From Eubacteriales bacterium (lineage in GTDB: Bacteria; Bacillota; Clostridia; Lachnospirales; Lachnospiraceae), in NCBI GenBank assembly GCA_030536755.1, contig JAUNPJ010000005.1, forward strand, positions 1-64,000: 64,000 bases of DNA, read 5' to 3'. The translations under genes were made by a program, and so were the position numbers. The notes below the pieces were generated by a model. It ran no database searches and was not told where the DNA came from. It was given only the letters and a program-made list of their open reading frames with translations. Below are positions 7,161 through 15,882 of this stretch, in pieces; position 1 is the stretch's first letter, and each line of letters starts with the position of its first letter.

Positions 7161-9026
7161 CTATAACCGCTTCACAAATAACGCACGAATGGCATTCAGC
7201 ACAGCAATGACCATGACACCTACATCCGCAAAAATAGCAAACCACATATTTGCAATTCCAAGTGCGCCAAGAATCAGACAGATTATTTTGATTCCAATCG
7301 CAAAATAAATATTTTCATAGACAATTCGAATACATTTTCTGGCAATCCGGATTGCCTTTACAATTTTCATCGGGTCATCATCCATCAGAACAATATCTGC
7401 CGCCTCAATCGCCGCATCGGATCCAAGTGCACCCATAGCAATTCCAATGTCCGCTCTGGACAATACCGGTGCATCATTGATACCGTCTCCGACAAATGCC
7501 AGTTTTTCCTTTGGACCTTTATTGCCAAGCAGTTCTTCTACTTTTTCCACTTTGTCACCCGGCAGCAATTCGCTGAATACCTGATCCACGCCAAGATTGT
7601 CTGCAACCTGACGCGCCACTTTTTCGCTGTCGCCGGTAAGCATCACGGTCTTTCGAATTCCTGCTTTTTTCAGATCATGAATCGCCTGTGCAGAAGTCGG
7701 TTTCACCACATCGGAGATCAGAATATGTCCTGCATACGCACCATTAATTGCCAGGTGCACCACAGTTCCCACGTGATGGCATTCCTGAAATGGGATATTT
7801 AACCGTCTCATCAGCTTATCATTCCCTGCTGCCACCGAAACACCATCCACTTTCGCCAATACACCATTTCCGCTGATTTCTTCTACATCACTGACTCTGG
7901 ACTGATCAATTGGTTTTCCATAAGCATCTCGCAGACTTCTGCTGATTGGATGGGAAGAAAAACTTTCTGCCAGCGCAGCATACTCCAGAAGTTTCTTTTC
8001 CTCCATCTCATTGTGATGCACGCCAGACACCTCAAACACACCTTTTGTCAGTGTTCCTGTCTTATCGAACACGACATATTTCGTCTGGGCAAGAGTTTCC
8101 AGATAGTTGGAACCTTTCACCAGAACTCCTGCATTGCTGGCACCGCCGATTCCTGCAAAGAATCCAAGCGGAATACTGATAACCAGCGCACATGGACAGC
8201 TGATGACCAGAAATGTCAGCGCACGATAGATCCAGTCACCCCATTCTGCCGAAAAGCCAAGTATCAGGCGCACCAGAGGCGGCGCAATCGCCAGAGCCAG
8301 TGCTCCATAACAGACTGCCGGTGTATAATAGCGGGCAAATTTGGAAATAAAATTCTCTGATTTTGATTTCTTGGAACTGGAATTTTCTACAAGATCCAAA
8401 ATCTTCGATACTGTGGACTCTCCAAATTCTCTCGTTGTCTTTATTTTCAGAACGCCGGACATATTAATGCATCCGCTGATGACTTCGTCACCCTCTTTGA
8501 CTTCTCTCGGAAGACTTTCTCCGGTAAGTGCACTCGTATTCAGAGAAGCTTTTCCTTCTATAATAATACCATCAATCGGAATCTTCTCTCCCGGCTGAAC
8601 CACGATCACAGTTCCGATTTCCACCTCATCCGGATCGATTTTCTCCAGCTTACCATCCTGTTCCACATTGGCATAATCAGGGCGAATGTCCATCAATTCA
8701 CTGATGTTGCGGCGGCTTTTGCCGACAGCATAGCTCTGAAACAGTTCACCAATCTGATAGAACAGCATAACTGCCACACCTTCTTTGTAGTCTCCAAGCA
8801 AAATAGCACCAATCGTGGCAACTGCCATCAGAAAGTTCTCATCAAAGACCTGCCTGTTTCGGATTCCTTTCCATGCCTTCTTCAAAATATCATATCCGAT
8901 TACAAGATAGGCAAGCAGATATAATCCCTGGCGAAAATAACCTTCCAGTGACAGCAGCTCAATCAATACCATCAAAACTGCTGACGCAATAATGCGAATC
9001 AGAACTTTTTTCTGTTTTTTACTCAT
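7161..9026 (-). CDS. P1B-type heavy-metal exporting ATPase (Zn/Cd/Pb class)
   Basis: 621 residues, shorter than typical ZntA/CadA because no N-terminal metal-binding domain is present; a separate HMA protein is encoded just upstream. The metal-site motif SCPCALVIS in a membrane helix, the phosphorylated Asp in DKTGTLT, the actuator loop TGES, the HP of SSHPIS and the hinge GDGINDAPVL are intact. The last helices contain ADVGVMVIAVLNAIR, whose Asp is typical of the Zn/Cd/Pb subgroup. It should pump divalent metals out of the cell. The start follows AGGAAG. Confidence 0.93.
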   Translation of the reverse strand: MSKKQKKVLIRIIASAVLMVLIELLSLEGYFRQGLYLLAYLVIGYDILKKAWKGIRNRQVFDENFLMAVATIGAILLGDYKEGVAVMLFYQIGELFQSYAVGKSRRNISELMDIRPDYANVEQDGKLEKIDPDEVEIGTVIVVQPGEKIPIDGIIIEGKASLNTSALTGESLPREVKEGDEVISGCINMSGVLKIKTTREFGESTVSKILDLVENSSSKKSKSENFISKFARYYTPAVCYGALALAIAPPLVRLILGFSAEWGDWIYRALTFLVISCPCALVISIPLGFFAGIGGASNAGVLVKGSNYLETLAQTKYVVFDKTGTLTKGVFEVSGVHHNEMEEKKLLEYAALAESFSSHPISRSLRDAYGKPIDQSRVSDVEEISGNGVLAKVDGVSVAAGNDKLMRRLNIPFQECHHVGTVVHLAINGAYAGHILISDVVKPTSAQAIHDLKKAGIRKTVMLTGDSEKVARQVADNLGVDQVFSELLPGDKVEKVEELLGNKGPKEKLAFVGDGINDAPVLSRADIGIAMGALGSDAAIEAADIVLMDDDPMKIVKAIRIARKCIRIVYENIYFAIGIKIICLILGALGIANMWFAIFADVGVMVIAVLNAIRALFVKRL

Positions 9027-9078
9027 GATTGTCTCTTCCTTTCCTGCCAGGGAACATTCCCTGCTTCACTCTGATCGA

Positions 9079-9297
9079 TTACAGATAAATCTCGCAGTCA
9101 TCCTCTACTTTTTTGCAGTTTTTCAAAACCTCTTTCATGACAAGTTTTGGCTCCTGCCCTTCCTCAAACTCGACAATCATTTTCAGAGTCATAAAATTGA
9201 CAGTCGCATCCTTCACACCCGGAGTGTTCTTTGCTGCCTGCTCCATTTTGTTTGCACAGTTTGCACAGTCTACCTCAATTTTGTAAGTTTTTTTCAT
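9079..9297 (-). CDS. Stand-alone HMA-domain metal-binding protein
   Basis: 72 residues from the ATG at 9297, which follows GGGAG; an in-frame ATG 54 bases earlier lies closer to the operator and lacks a ribosome site. A single ferredoxin-like HMA domain covers the protein, with the metal-binding CxxC as DCANCANK near residue 9-16. An acidic C-terminal stretch (EDDCEIYL) may add ligands. First gene of the operon HMA-ATPase-arsR; probably delivers metal to, or regulates, the ATPase that lacks its own HMA domain. Confidence 0.9.
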   Translation of the reverse strand: MKKTYKIEVDCANCANKMEQAAKNTPGVKDATVNFMTLKMIVEFEEGQEPKLVMKEVLKNCKKVEDDCEIYL

Positions 9298-9336
9298 CGT
9301 GCTTCTCCCTTCATCTGTTCTTATGTTTTCTTTTTT

Positions 9337-9395
9337 CATATGAACAATCATTCATATGTTTAATTGTATTATAGCAAAGATAAACAGAATGTCAA
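9337..9395 (-). promoter_or_regulatory. Promoter and ArsR-type operator of the metal-efflux operon
   Basis: TTGACA (9390-9395), 16 bp and TATAAT (9368-9373) give a consensus sigma-A promoter on the minus strand. The inverted repeat CATATGAA-N6-TTCATATG (9337-9358) lies just after the -10 box over the start point. This matches the operator style of ArsR/SmtB repressors (ATATGAA...TTCATAT), so the repressor encoded at the operon end is the likely ligand. Confidence 0.88.
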
Positions 9396-9519
9396 TGCTT
9401 TTTTCAAAACTTGTTACTGTTCACAGTAACTTAGCCAAAAGGCAGTTGCTTCCATATTATTTTTGAGCTATAGTGGTAATAAAAAAGAATACCTACAACA
9501 GAAATGGAGTGATTTTGAT

Positions 9520-10446
9520 ATGAAATACCTTGTAATCGGAGCAGGCGGAACAGGCGGCTGCATCGGAGGATTTCTGGCAAAAGCCGGAAAGGATGTAACG
9601 CTCATTGCCCGCGGTGAACATTTAGCACAGATGCAGCAGCACGGACTGCAGTTTGAAACGTTAGACGGCAGCTATTTCGTGCCTGTGAAAGCATGCACAA
9701 TGGAAGAATATACAGAGAAACCGGACGTCATCTTTGTCTGCGTCAAAGGCTATTCCCTGGCAGATACGATTCCCTTTATTCAGAAAACCGCCTTTTCCCA
9801 TACGATCGTCATCCCGATTCTCAATATCTATGGAACCGGAAAACAGATGCAGACAATGCTCCCTGACCTCACGGTGACCGACGGCTGTATTTACATTGCC
9901 GCCGAAATCAAATCTCCGGGCACCATTCTGATGTCCGGCAGAATCTTTCGTGTTGTCTACGGTCTTCGAAAAGGCACACCGGATTCCGTCACGAAGGCTG
10001 TGATACCGGTACTGGAACGCATCGGACAGGATCTGACAGACGCACAGATTACGCCGCTGCTGTCTTCTTTCATTGAACGGGATGCCCTGCAGAAATTCTC
10101 CTTTGTCTCTCCTATGGCAGCTCTCGGTGCCTCCTACGACATTCCTTCCGCAGCCGTGCAGAAAGAAGGCGATTTCCGCAGCATGTTTGCAGCTTTGATT
10201 CAGGAAATCAAAGCATTATCCGATGCCATGCAAGTCAGCCTGCCGGAAAATATTGTAGAAATCAATCTCAAAATCATGGATGATCTGATTCCAACTGCAA
10301 CTGCCTCTATGCAAAGAGACATCAAAAACGGAAAACAGTCCGAGGTGGACGGTCTTGTCTATCAGGTCTTGCGTCTTGGCGAGCAGTACCATGTTCCTGT
10401 GCCTGTTTATACAAAGCTCGCCGACAAGTTGAGACAAATGCTGTAA
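9520..10446 (+). CDS. 2-dehydropantoate 2-reductase-like protein (ApbA/PanE family)
   Basis: 308 residues from the ATG at 9520 (GGAGTG upstream); the family sequence begins there with MKYLVIGAGGTGG. The N-terminal Rossmann domain has GAGGTGGCIGG at 7-17 and IARG near 30, suited to NADPH. The C-terminal helical domain contains ERDALQKFSF, in the place of the family's catalytic Lys region. The classical reaction is ketopantoate to pantoate in CoA synthesis, but many paralogues in this family act on other keto acids and no other pantothenate gene is nearby. The next gene is sporulation-related dpaB. Confidence 0.8.
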   Translation: MKYLVIGAGGTGGCIGGFLAKAGKDVTLIARGEHLAQMQQHGLQFETLDGSYFVPVKACTMEEYTEKPDVIFVCVKGYSLADTIPFIQKTAFSHTIVIPILNIYGTGKQMQTMLPDLTVTDGCIYIAAEIKSPGTILMSGRIFRVVYGLRKGTPDSVTKAVIPVLERIGQDLTDAQITPLLSSFIERDALQKFSFVSPMAALGASYDIPSAAVQKEGDFRSMFAALIQEIKALSDAMQVSLPENIVEINLKIMDDLIPTATASMQRDIKNGKQSEVDGLVYQVLRLGEQYHVPVPVYTKLADKLRQML

Positions 10447-10531
10447 TATCCTGATTAGAATAACACATTTTCTCCTTTTGCATATCATGAAAGAAACTGT
10501 TAGTTTCTGAACAGTACAGGGAGTGAATCAT

Positions 10532-11110
10532 ATGTCTTTATCAGGTAAAAAAATCGGAGTAGCCATCACCGGCTCTTTCTGTACTTATGAAAAAGTATTC
10601 GAAGAACTTCAGAAACTGACTGAGGAAGGCGCTTTTGTACAGACCATCTTTTCTGATGCCGCCAAAAGCATTGACAGCCGCTTTGGAAAGGCAGAGGATT
10701 TCATCAAAAAAGCTGAAAAAATTACGGGCAATCCGCCCATTATGACCATATCAGATGCGGAACCCATCGGACCGGGGAGTCTGTTAGATATTCTGGTAAT
10801 TCTTCCATGTACCGGAAATACCATCGCAAAGCTTGCCAACGGTATCACAGACACCCCCGTCTTAATGGCCGCAAAGGCACATCTTCGAAACAATAAGCCT
10901 CTTCTGATTTCCATTTCCACAAACGACGCTCTTGGACTGAACATGAAAAATATCGGACTTTTGCTAAACGCAAAAAATATCTATTTCATTCCCTTCGGCC
11001 AGGATAATCCCCATAAAAAGCCAAATTCCATGATTGCCCATACCAATCTTTTGCTTCCTTCTTTAAAAGCAGCTTTAGAAGGCAGACAGTACCAGCCAGT
11101 GATATGTTGA
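10532..11110 (+). CDS. dpaB: Dipicolinate synthase subunit B
   Basis: 192 residues, the usual SpoVFB length. The ATG at 10532 is preferred over an upstream GTG because GGGAG then has correct spacing. The flavoprotein-like fold is visible: GKKIGVAITGSFC at 5-17 and LPCTGNTIAKLANGITD near 94. With subunit A it makes dipicolinic acid, the calcium chelator of the spore core. Unlike in Bacillus, no dpaA (spoVFA) is adjacent; the gene sits between a PanE-like reductase and asnB. Either dpaA is elsewhere, or another partner oxidises the substrate. Confidence 0.9.
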   Translation: MSLSGKKIGVAITGSFCTYEKVFEELQKLTEEGAFVQTIFSDAAKSIDSRFGKAEDFIKKAEKITGNPPIMTISDAEPIGPGSLLDILVILPCTGNTIAKLANGITDTPVLMAAKAHLRNNKPLLISISTNDALGLNMKNIGLLLNAKNIYFIPFGQDNPHKKPNSMIAHTNLLLPSLKAALEGRQYQPVIC

Positions 11111-11131
11111 TTGAAAAAAGGAGAATGAAAC

Positions 11132-12982
11132 ATGTGCGGAATTGCCGGTTTTTATAACCCAACAGAGGATTACATTGCCCAAAAAACAAAGTGGCAAAAA
11201 GTTCTTGAAGATATGAACCGTGTACAGAAACGCCGTGGGCCGGATGATGAAGGAACGTATCTGAACCACAGATGCGGTCTGGCTCATGTGCGCCTGGAAA
11301 TCATTGACCTTCTGACCGGCCAACAGCCCATGATACGAAAGAGAGATGGACGGGAATGTGTGATTGTCTTCAATGGAGAAATCTACAATATGAAGGAATT
11401 AAAAAGGCAGCTGCTTTCTGAGGGAGCCAGTTTTCGAACTGCCAGCGATACAGAAGTCATTCTGGAGGGGTATCTGCTGCACGGCAGAGAGTATATCAAA
11501 AAACTCAATGGAATTTTTGCGATTGCGATTTGGGATTCTCTTTCCAATCAGCTTCTTTTGTTTCGCGACCGGCTCGGCGTAAAGCCCCTGTTCTATACGC
11601 TAAAAAATCACACGCTCGTTTTTGCATCTGAAATCAAAGGGCTTTTTGCCTATCCTGGTATGGAACCCATTCTTGATCAGGACGGCCTCTGTGAAGTTTT
11701 TGCACTTGGTCCCGCCAAATCTTACGGAAAAGGCGTATTCAAAGACATCTGGGAAGTGCTTCCAGGACATTGTCTTACTTTTTCATCCGACTATTGCAGA
11801 CAGGAAGCTTACTGGAAACTGGAAAGCCATCCTCATGAAGACTCCATGGAAACAACCGTTGAAAAAACGAGATGGCTGGTGGAGGACGCTGTAAAACAGC
11901 AGATGCTCTCTGACATTCCCATCAGCACCTTTCTCTCCGGCGGTGTGGACAGCAGCCTTGTAACCACCATCTGTGCCAGAGAATTAAAAAAACAGGGGAA
12001 GCAGTTAAACACATTTTCCTTTGATTTTCAGGATAACAATCAATATTTTCAGTCGAATTCTTTTCAACCAAGTCAGGATCGCCCTTATGTAGAACAGATG
12101 ACAAACTTCGCCAAAACAAATCACCGTTTCCTTGAATGCAGCAATGAAGACCAGTTTTGCTGCCTGTTTCACGCAGTGGATGCCAGAGACCTGCCCTGTA
12201 TGGCAGATGTCGAATCCTCTATGCTGTATTTCTGTTCCAAAGTCAAAGATTACAATAAGGTAACATTGACCGGCGAATGTGCCGATGAGATCTTCGGTGG
12301 TTATCCATGGTTTCACAATGAAAAAGCATTCCAGACAGATGCTTTTCCGTGGTCCATGAGTATGGAACCCCGACAGGCACTACTTACCGATGAAATCATT
12401 CACAGTCTTCCTATGGAAGAATATGCGCATGCCGCCTATGACAGAACTATACGGGAAACACCAGTCATTCCAGAAGACACACCGGAAGAAAAGCGCCGAC
12501 GAGAAATTGCTTATCTGAATCTCCGCTGGTTCATGGCAACGCTTCTGGACCGCATGGACCGCACCAGCATGTACAACGGTCTTGAAGCGAGAGTTCCTCT
12601 GGCAGATCACCGCATTGTGGAATATATTTTCAACGTCCCGTGGCATATGAAATGTCCGAACGGAACCGTAAAAGGACTCCTCCGCCGTGCCGGAGAAGGA
12701 CTCCTCCCGGAAACAATTCTCTGGAGACGCAAAAGCCCTTATCCCAAAACGTATGATCCTGCCTATGAAAAAATGTTGGGAGAATACCTGAAAGAGGTCA
12801 TCTCAGATCCCGCTGCTCCTGTACGTACCTTCGTAGATTCTAAAAAAGTATTTTCTTTCCTGAACAGTCCTTCTGATTATGGAAAACCCTGGTACGGACA
12901 GCTGATGGCCGGTCCACAGATGCTCGCCTATATACTGCAGGTCAATTACTGGCTGGAGACTTATCACATTCAAATACAATAA
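11132..12982 (+). CDS. asnB: Glutamine-hydrolysing asparagine synthase
   Basis: 616 residues behind AAAGGAG. Cys2 (after Met removal the N-terminal nucleophile) begins the class II glutaminase domain MCGIAGFY; VFNGEIYN and RDRLGVKPLF are typical. The synthetase domain has the ATP pyrophosphatase loop SGGVDSS at 269-275. It amidates aspartate to asparagine. It follows dpaB by 21 bp, so may be co-transcribed with it. Closed by a good terminator. Full-length and apparently intact. Confidence 0.95.
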   Translation: MCGIAGFYNPTEDYIAQKTKWQKVLEDMNRVQKRRGPDDEGTYLNHRCGLAHVRLEIIDLLTGQQPMIRKRDGRECVIVFNGEIYNMKELKRQLLSEGASFRTASDTEVILEGYLLHGREYIKKLNGIFAIAIWDSLSNQLLLFRDRLGVKPLFYTLKNHTLVFASEIKGLFAYPGMEPILDQDGLCEVFALGPAKSYGKGVFKDIWEVLPGHCLTFSSDYCRQEAYWKLESHPHEDSMETTVEKTRWLVEDAVKQQMLSDIPISTFLSGGVDSSLVTTICARELKKQGKQLNTFSFDFQDNNQYFQSNSFQPSQDRPYVEQMTNFAKTNHRFLECSNEDQFCCLFHAVDARDLPCMADVESSMLYFCSKVKDYNKVTLTGECADEIFGGYPWFHNEKAFQTDAFPWSMSMEPRQALLTDEIIHSLPMEEYAHAAYDRTIRETPVIPEDTPEEKRRREIAYLNLRWFMATLLDRMDRTSMYNGLEARVPLADHRIVEYIFNVPWHMKCPNGTVKGLLRRAGEGLLPETILWRRKSPYPKTYDPAYEKMLGEYLKEVISDPAAPVRTFVDSKKVFSFLNSPSDYGKPWYGQLMAGPQMLAYILQVNYWLETYHIQIQ

Positions 12983-12997
12983 TTTTTTCAAGACAGC

Positions 12998-13046
12998 AGA
13001 AAGCCGCCGATTCTGCCAAAAAGCAGCCCGACGGCTTTCTTTATTT
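12998..13046 (+). terminator. Intrinsic terminator after asnB
   Basis: AGAAAGCCG (12998-13006) pairs with CGGCTTTCT (13032-13040), with an inner GCTG-type stem, followed by a T-rich tract on the plus strand. It also lies downstream of the convergent ptsI. Confidence 0.8.
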
Positions 13047-13087
13047 AAGTTAAGAAGAAAAGAACAACAAATACAAGTTTCTATGCA

Positions 13088-14698
13088 TTACATCTCTCTG
13101 ATAATCTTTCTGATTGGAAGGACAAAAGATGGAGATACAGAGAGTTCATCGATTCCCATATCAATAAAAGTTTTTGTCAGTGTCATATCTGCGCCAAGTT
13201 CTCCGCAGATTCCAACCCAACAGCCATGCTTATGACCATTGTCAATCGTCATCTGAATCATGCGCAGGACAGCCGGATGATGGGCATCATAAAAGCTATC
13301 CAGTTTCATATTCTGCCTGTCAATAGCCAGTGTATACTGGGTCAGATCGTTTGTTCCGATACTGAAGAAATCCACCTCTTTAGCCAGTTCTTCACTGATC
13401 ATCACAGCGGCAGGGGTCTCAATCATGATACCCTGTTCTACATTTCCATATGCAATACCCTTTTCATCCAGCTCCTGTTTGATTTCTTCCACAAGAGCTT
13501 TTGCCTGCTGCACTTCTTTCACGGAGATGATCATCGGATACATGATCGCAATATCCCCATACGCACTTGCGCGCAGAAGAGCCCGAAGCTGTGTCTTGAA
13601 AATCTCTGTACGTGTCAGACAGATACGGATTGCACGGTAACCGAGAGCCGGATTCTCCTCATGGCCTAAGTCAAAATAATCTACCTGTTTGTCCGCTCCG
13701 ATATCCAGAGTACGGACAACTACCTTTTTGCCAGCCATATTTTCTGCCACGGTTTTGTATGCCTGGAACTGTGCCTCCTCATTCGGATAATCCTCAGATT
13801 CCAGATACAAAAACTCACTTCTGAAAAGCCCGATACCAGCTGCATCATTCGCCAGTACGTTGGCTACGTCCTTCACACCTCCGATGTTCGCATACAGACG
13901 AATCTTACGTCCGTCTGTTGTTACATCCTCTTTACCTTTGAGTTCCTGCAAAAGTTCTCTCGCCTTGCGGTCTTCTTCCTGCTTTGCAGTCATCGCTGCC
14001 AATGTCTCTTCATCCGGCTCAATGTATAAAGAACCGGTATAGCCGTCCACAACAGCCAGCTTTCCATTCCACTCCTCAGAAATCTCTACCCCGATCAGGG
14101 CCGGGATGTTCATCGTTCTGGCAAGGATTGCTGTGTGAGAATTGGAAGAACCATAACGCGTCACAAATGCAAGGAGTTTATCCTTATCCATCTGTACCGT
14201 TTCACTCGGAGCCAGATCATCCGCAACAATGATCACCGGCTCATCGCCAATACTTCCGCCGCTTTCTTTGCCGCTGAGAATGTTTACCACACGCTCAGAA
14301 ATGTCTTTGACATCGGCAGCCCTGGCACTGAAATATTCATCCTCCATATCCGCAAACATTCTGGAGAAATTGTCACCTGTTGTGGCAACCGCAAATTCTG
14401 CATTGACCTGCTGTGTCTCGATCATATTCCGGATAGAATCCATATAATCGTCATCCTCCAGCATCATCGCATGCACTTCAAACACGGCGGCATTCATTTC
14501 GCCGACTTCTTTGACGGCTTTCTCATACAGATCATTTAACTGTTCAATCGCCTGCTGAGTCGCATCTTCATAACGTTGAATCTCAGCCTGCACATCCTGT
14601 ATCTTTACACGGGTGACCGCCTGCTCACCCTTCTGATAAAACAGAATTCTTCCTATCGCAATACCCTTGAAAATTGATTTTCCGGTATATGTATTCAT
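13088..14698 (-). CDS. ptsI: PTS enzyme I (phosphoenolpyruvate-protein phosphotransferase)
   Basis: 536 residues, slightly short of the common 570 but with all domains. The phospho-His lies in YGSSNSHTAILART near residue 187, where most enzymes I read GGRTSHT. The PEP-binding barrel has GIGLFRSEFL, GTNDLTQYTLA and the catalytic Cys in GICGELGAD near 500. It passes phosphate from PEP to HPr. Last gene of ptsG-licT-ptsH-ptsI, 15 bp after ptsH. Confidence 0.95.
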   Translation of the reverse strand: MNTYTGKSIFKGIAIGRILFYQKGEQAVTRVKIQDVQAEIQRYEDATQQAIEQLNDLYEKAVKEVGEMNAAVFEVHAMMLEDDDYMDSIRNMIETQQVNAEFAVATTGDNFSRMFADMEDEYFSARAADVKDISERVVNILSGKESGGSIGDEPVIIVADDLAPSETVQMDKDKLLAFVTRYGSSNSHTAILARTMNIPALIGVEISEEWNGKLAVVDGYTGSLYIEPDEETLAAMTAKQEEDRKARELLQELKGKEDVTTDGRKIRLYANIGGVKDVANVLANDAAGIGLFRSEFLYLESEDYPNEEAQFQAYKTVAENMAGKKVVVRTLDIGADKQVDYFDLGHEENPALGYRAIRICLTRTEIFKTQLRALLRASAYGDIAIMYPMIISVKEVQQAKALVEEIKQELDEKGIAYGNVEQGIMIETPAAVMISEELAKEVDFFSIGTNDLTQYTLAIDRQNMKLDSFYDAHHPAVLRMIQMTIDNGHKHGCWVGICGELGADMTLTKTFIDMGIDELSVSPSFVLPIRKIIREM

Positions 14699-14713
14699 TT
14701 GCCCACCTCAAAA

Positions 14714-14971
14714 TTACAGATTTTCTTTAAAAAATGCCTCGAGAGCAGTTACTGCAGTATCTTCGTCTGCACCATCTACCTCAACCGTCACTTCCTCACC
14801 GCATTTCACACCAAGTCCCATCAGAACCATCAGTTTTTTCGCATCGGCTTTTTTCTCACCTTTTACGATAGAAACAGCAGAAGCATATTTTTTTGCTTCT
14901 TTTACCAGTACACCTGCTGGTCTTGCGTGAATACCTACCGGGTCTGTGATTGTGTAATTGAATGATTTCAT
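14714..14971 (-). CDS. ptsH: HPr phosphocarrier protein (canonical PTS HPr)
   Basis: 85 residues. The active site GIHARPAG has His15 and Arg17 intact for phosphate relay between enzyme I and the EIIA domains. The HPr-kinase site is altered: where Bacillus HPr reads NLKSIM with Ser46, this protein reads DAKKLM with Lys46. It therefore cannot carry the Ser-phosphate that co-activates CcpA. A divergent HPr with the serine is encoded at 6333-6614. It lies between licT and ptsI. Confidence 0.95.
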   Translation of the reverse strand: MKSFNYTITDPVGIHARPAGVLVKEAKKYASAVSIVKGEKKADAKKLMVLMGLGVKCGEEVTVEVDGADEDTAVTALEAFFKENL

Positions 14972-15005
14972 ATGATATATCCTCCTTATAATAAAATTTT
15001 TTTAT

Positions 15006-15851
15006 CTATTCTTCCTGTAACTCCAATTCATCGGTTGCCACCCGTTCAATGTGCATGGCAAGATATCCGATTTCTACATCGCTGAGTGTACATCTGAGAC
15101 TATGTCCGACCTGCTCACAGATGACTCTTGCAGTCTCAAATGCATGCGGAAACTTCACTGACATATAATCATTCATATTCAGCTTTAATTTTTCACCGCT
15201 CAACGCTCGTGCCACCATGTTTCGCACATGATTCATCAGACGGTTATAGGACAGCGACATCACGTCGATGGGCCTTCCCACTTCCTGCTCTACCATCGAG
15301 ATACACTCTCTGACTGCACGTGCCATCTGCATCGCCTGTGAAACCTTCTCATCCCGGATGGCTGAATGGATGTGCAGCGCAATATAACCGATCTCATCAT
15401 CATCTATTTCTATGTTCACCCGCTTTTTCAAAATAGCGCGGATACTCTGCGCAGCCTTAAATTCCATATGGAACAGAATTCGAATATCATCCGTAAGAGG
15501 ATTGCTGATCTGCTCCTTCTTCTGAATTCGTTTGACTGCAAATTCAATGTGATCTGCCATGGGGAAAATTACGCTTCTGTCGATGTCTTGAAATACACGC
15601 TCTGCTTCGTTCAGAACCTCATTCGCAATTTCCAGATAGACGGGTTCAATGGAATTTACCAGTTCTTTAGGATCTCCACGTTCTGTAGATTCCTGCAGAG
15701 AATACACCGCATCACCCACTCGCGCTTCGGTCTTCTCATTTACCTTTTTTCCAAATCCCACGCCTTTTCCCAGAATCAGGTATCCCTGATGATTCTCTGG
15801 ATCCGTAACAATCATCGCATTATGATTCAGTACCTTCTCAATCTTATACAT
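15006..15851 (-). CDS. licT: BglG/LicT-family transcriptional antiterminator
   Basis: 281 residues from the ATG at 15851, preceded by GGGGG; an ATG four codons earlier lacks spacing. N-terminal CAT RNA-binding domain (MYKIEKVLNHNAMIV, about 1-55) and two PTS regulation domains with conserved His in DHIEF, HMEF, ALHIHSAI and AMHIERV. PTS-dependent phosphorylation of these His residues sets dimerisation and RNA binding. It probably acts on the ribonucleic antiterminator found upstream of ptsG, the preceding gene in its own operon, giving a feedback loop. Confidence 0.92.
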   Translation of the reverse strand: MYKIEKVLNHNAMIVTDPENHQGYLILGKGVGFGKKVNEKTEARVGDAVYSLQESTERGDPKELVNSIEPVYLEIANEVLNEAERVFQDIDRSVIFPMADHIEFAVKRIQKKEQISNPLTDDIRILFHMEFKAAQSIRAILKKRVNIEIDDDEIGYIALHIHSAIRDEKVSQAMQMARAVRECISMVEQEVGRPIDVMSLSYNRLMNHVRNMVARALSGEKLKLNMNDYMSVKFPHAFETARVICEQVGHSLRCTLSDVEIGYLAMHIERVATDELELQEE

Positions 15852-15882
15852 AGTTTCCCCCACCGCATTTCACATAATTTCT

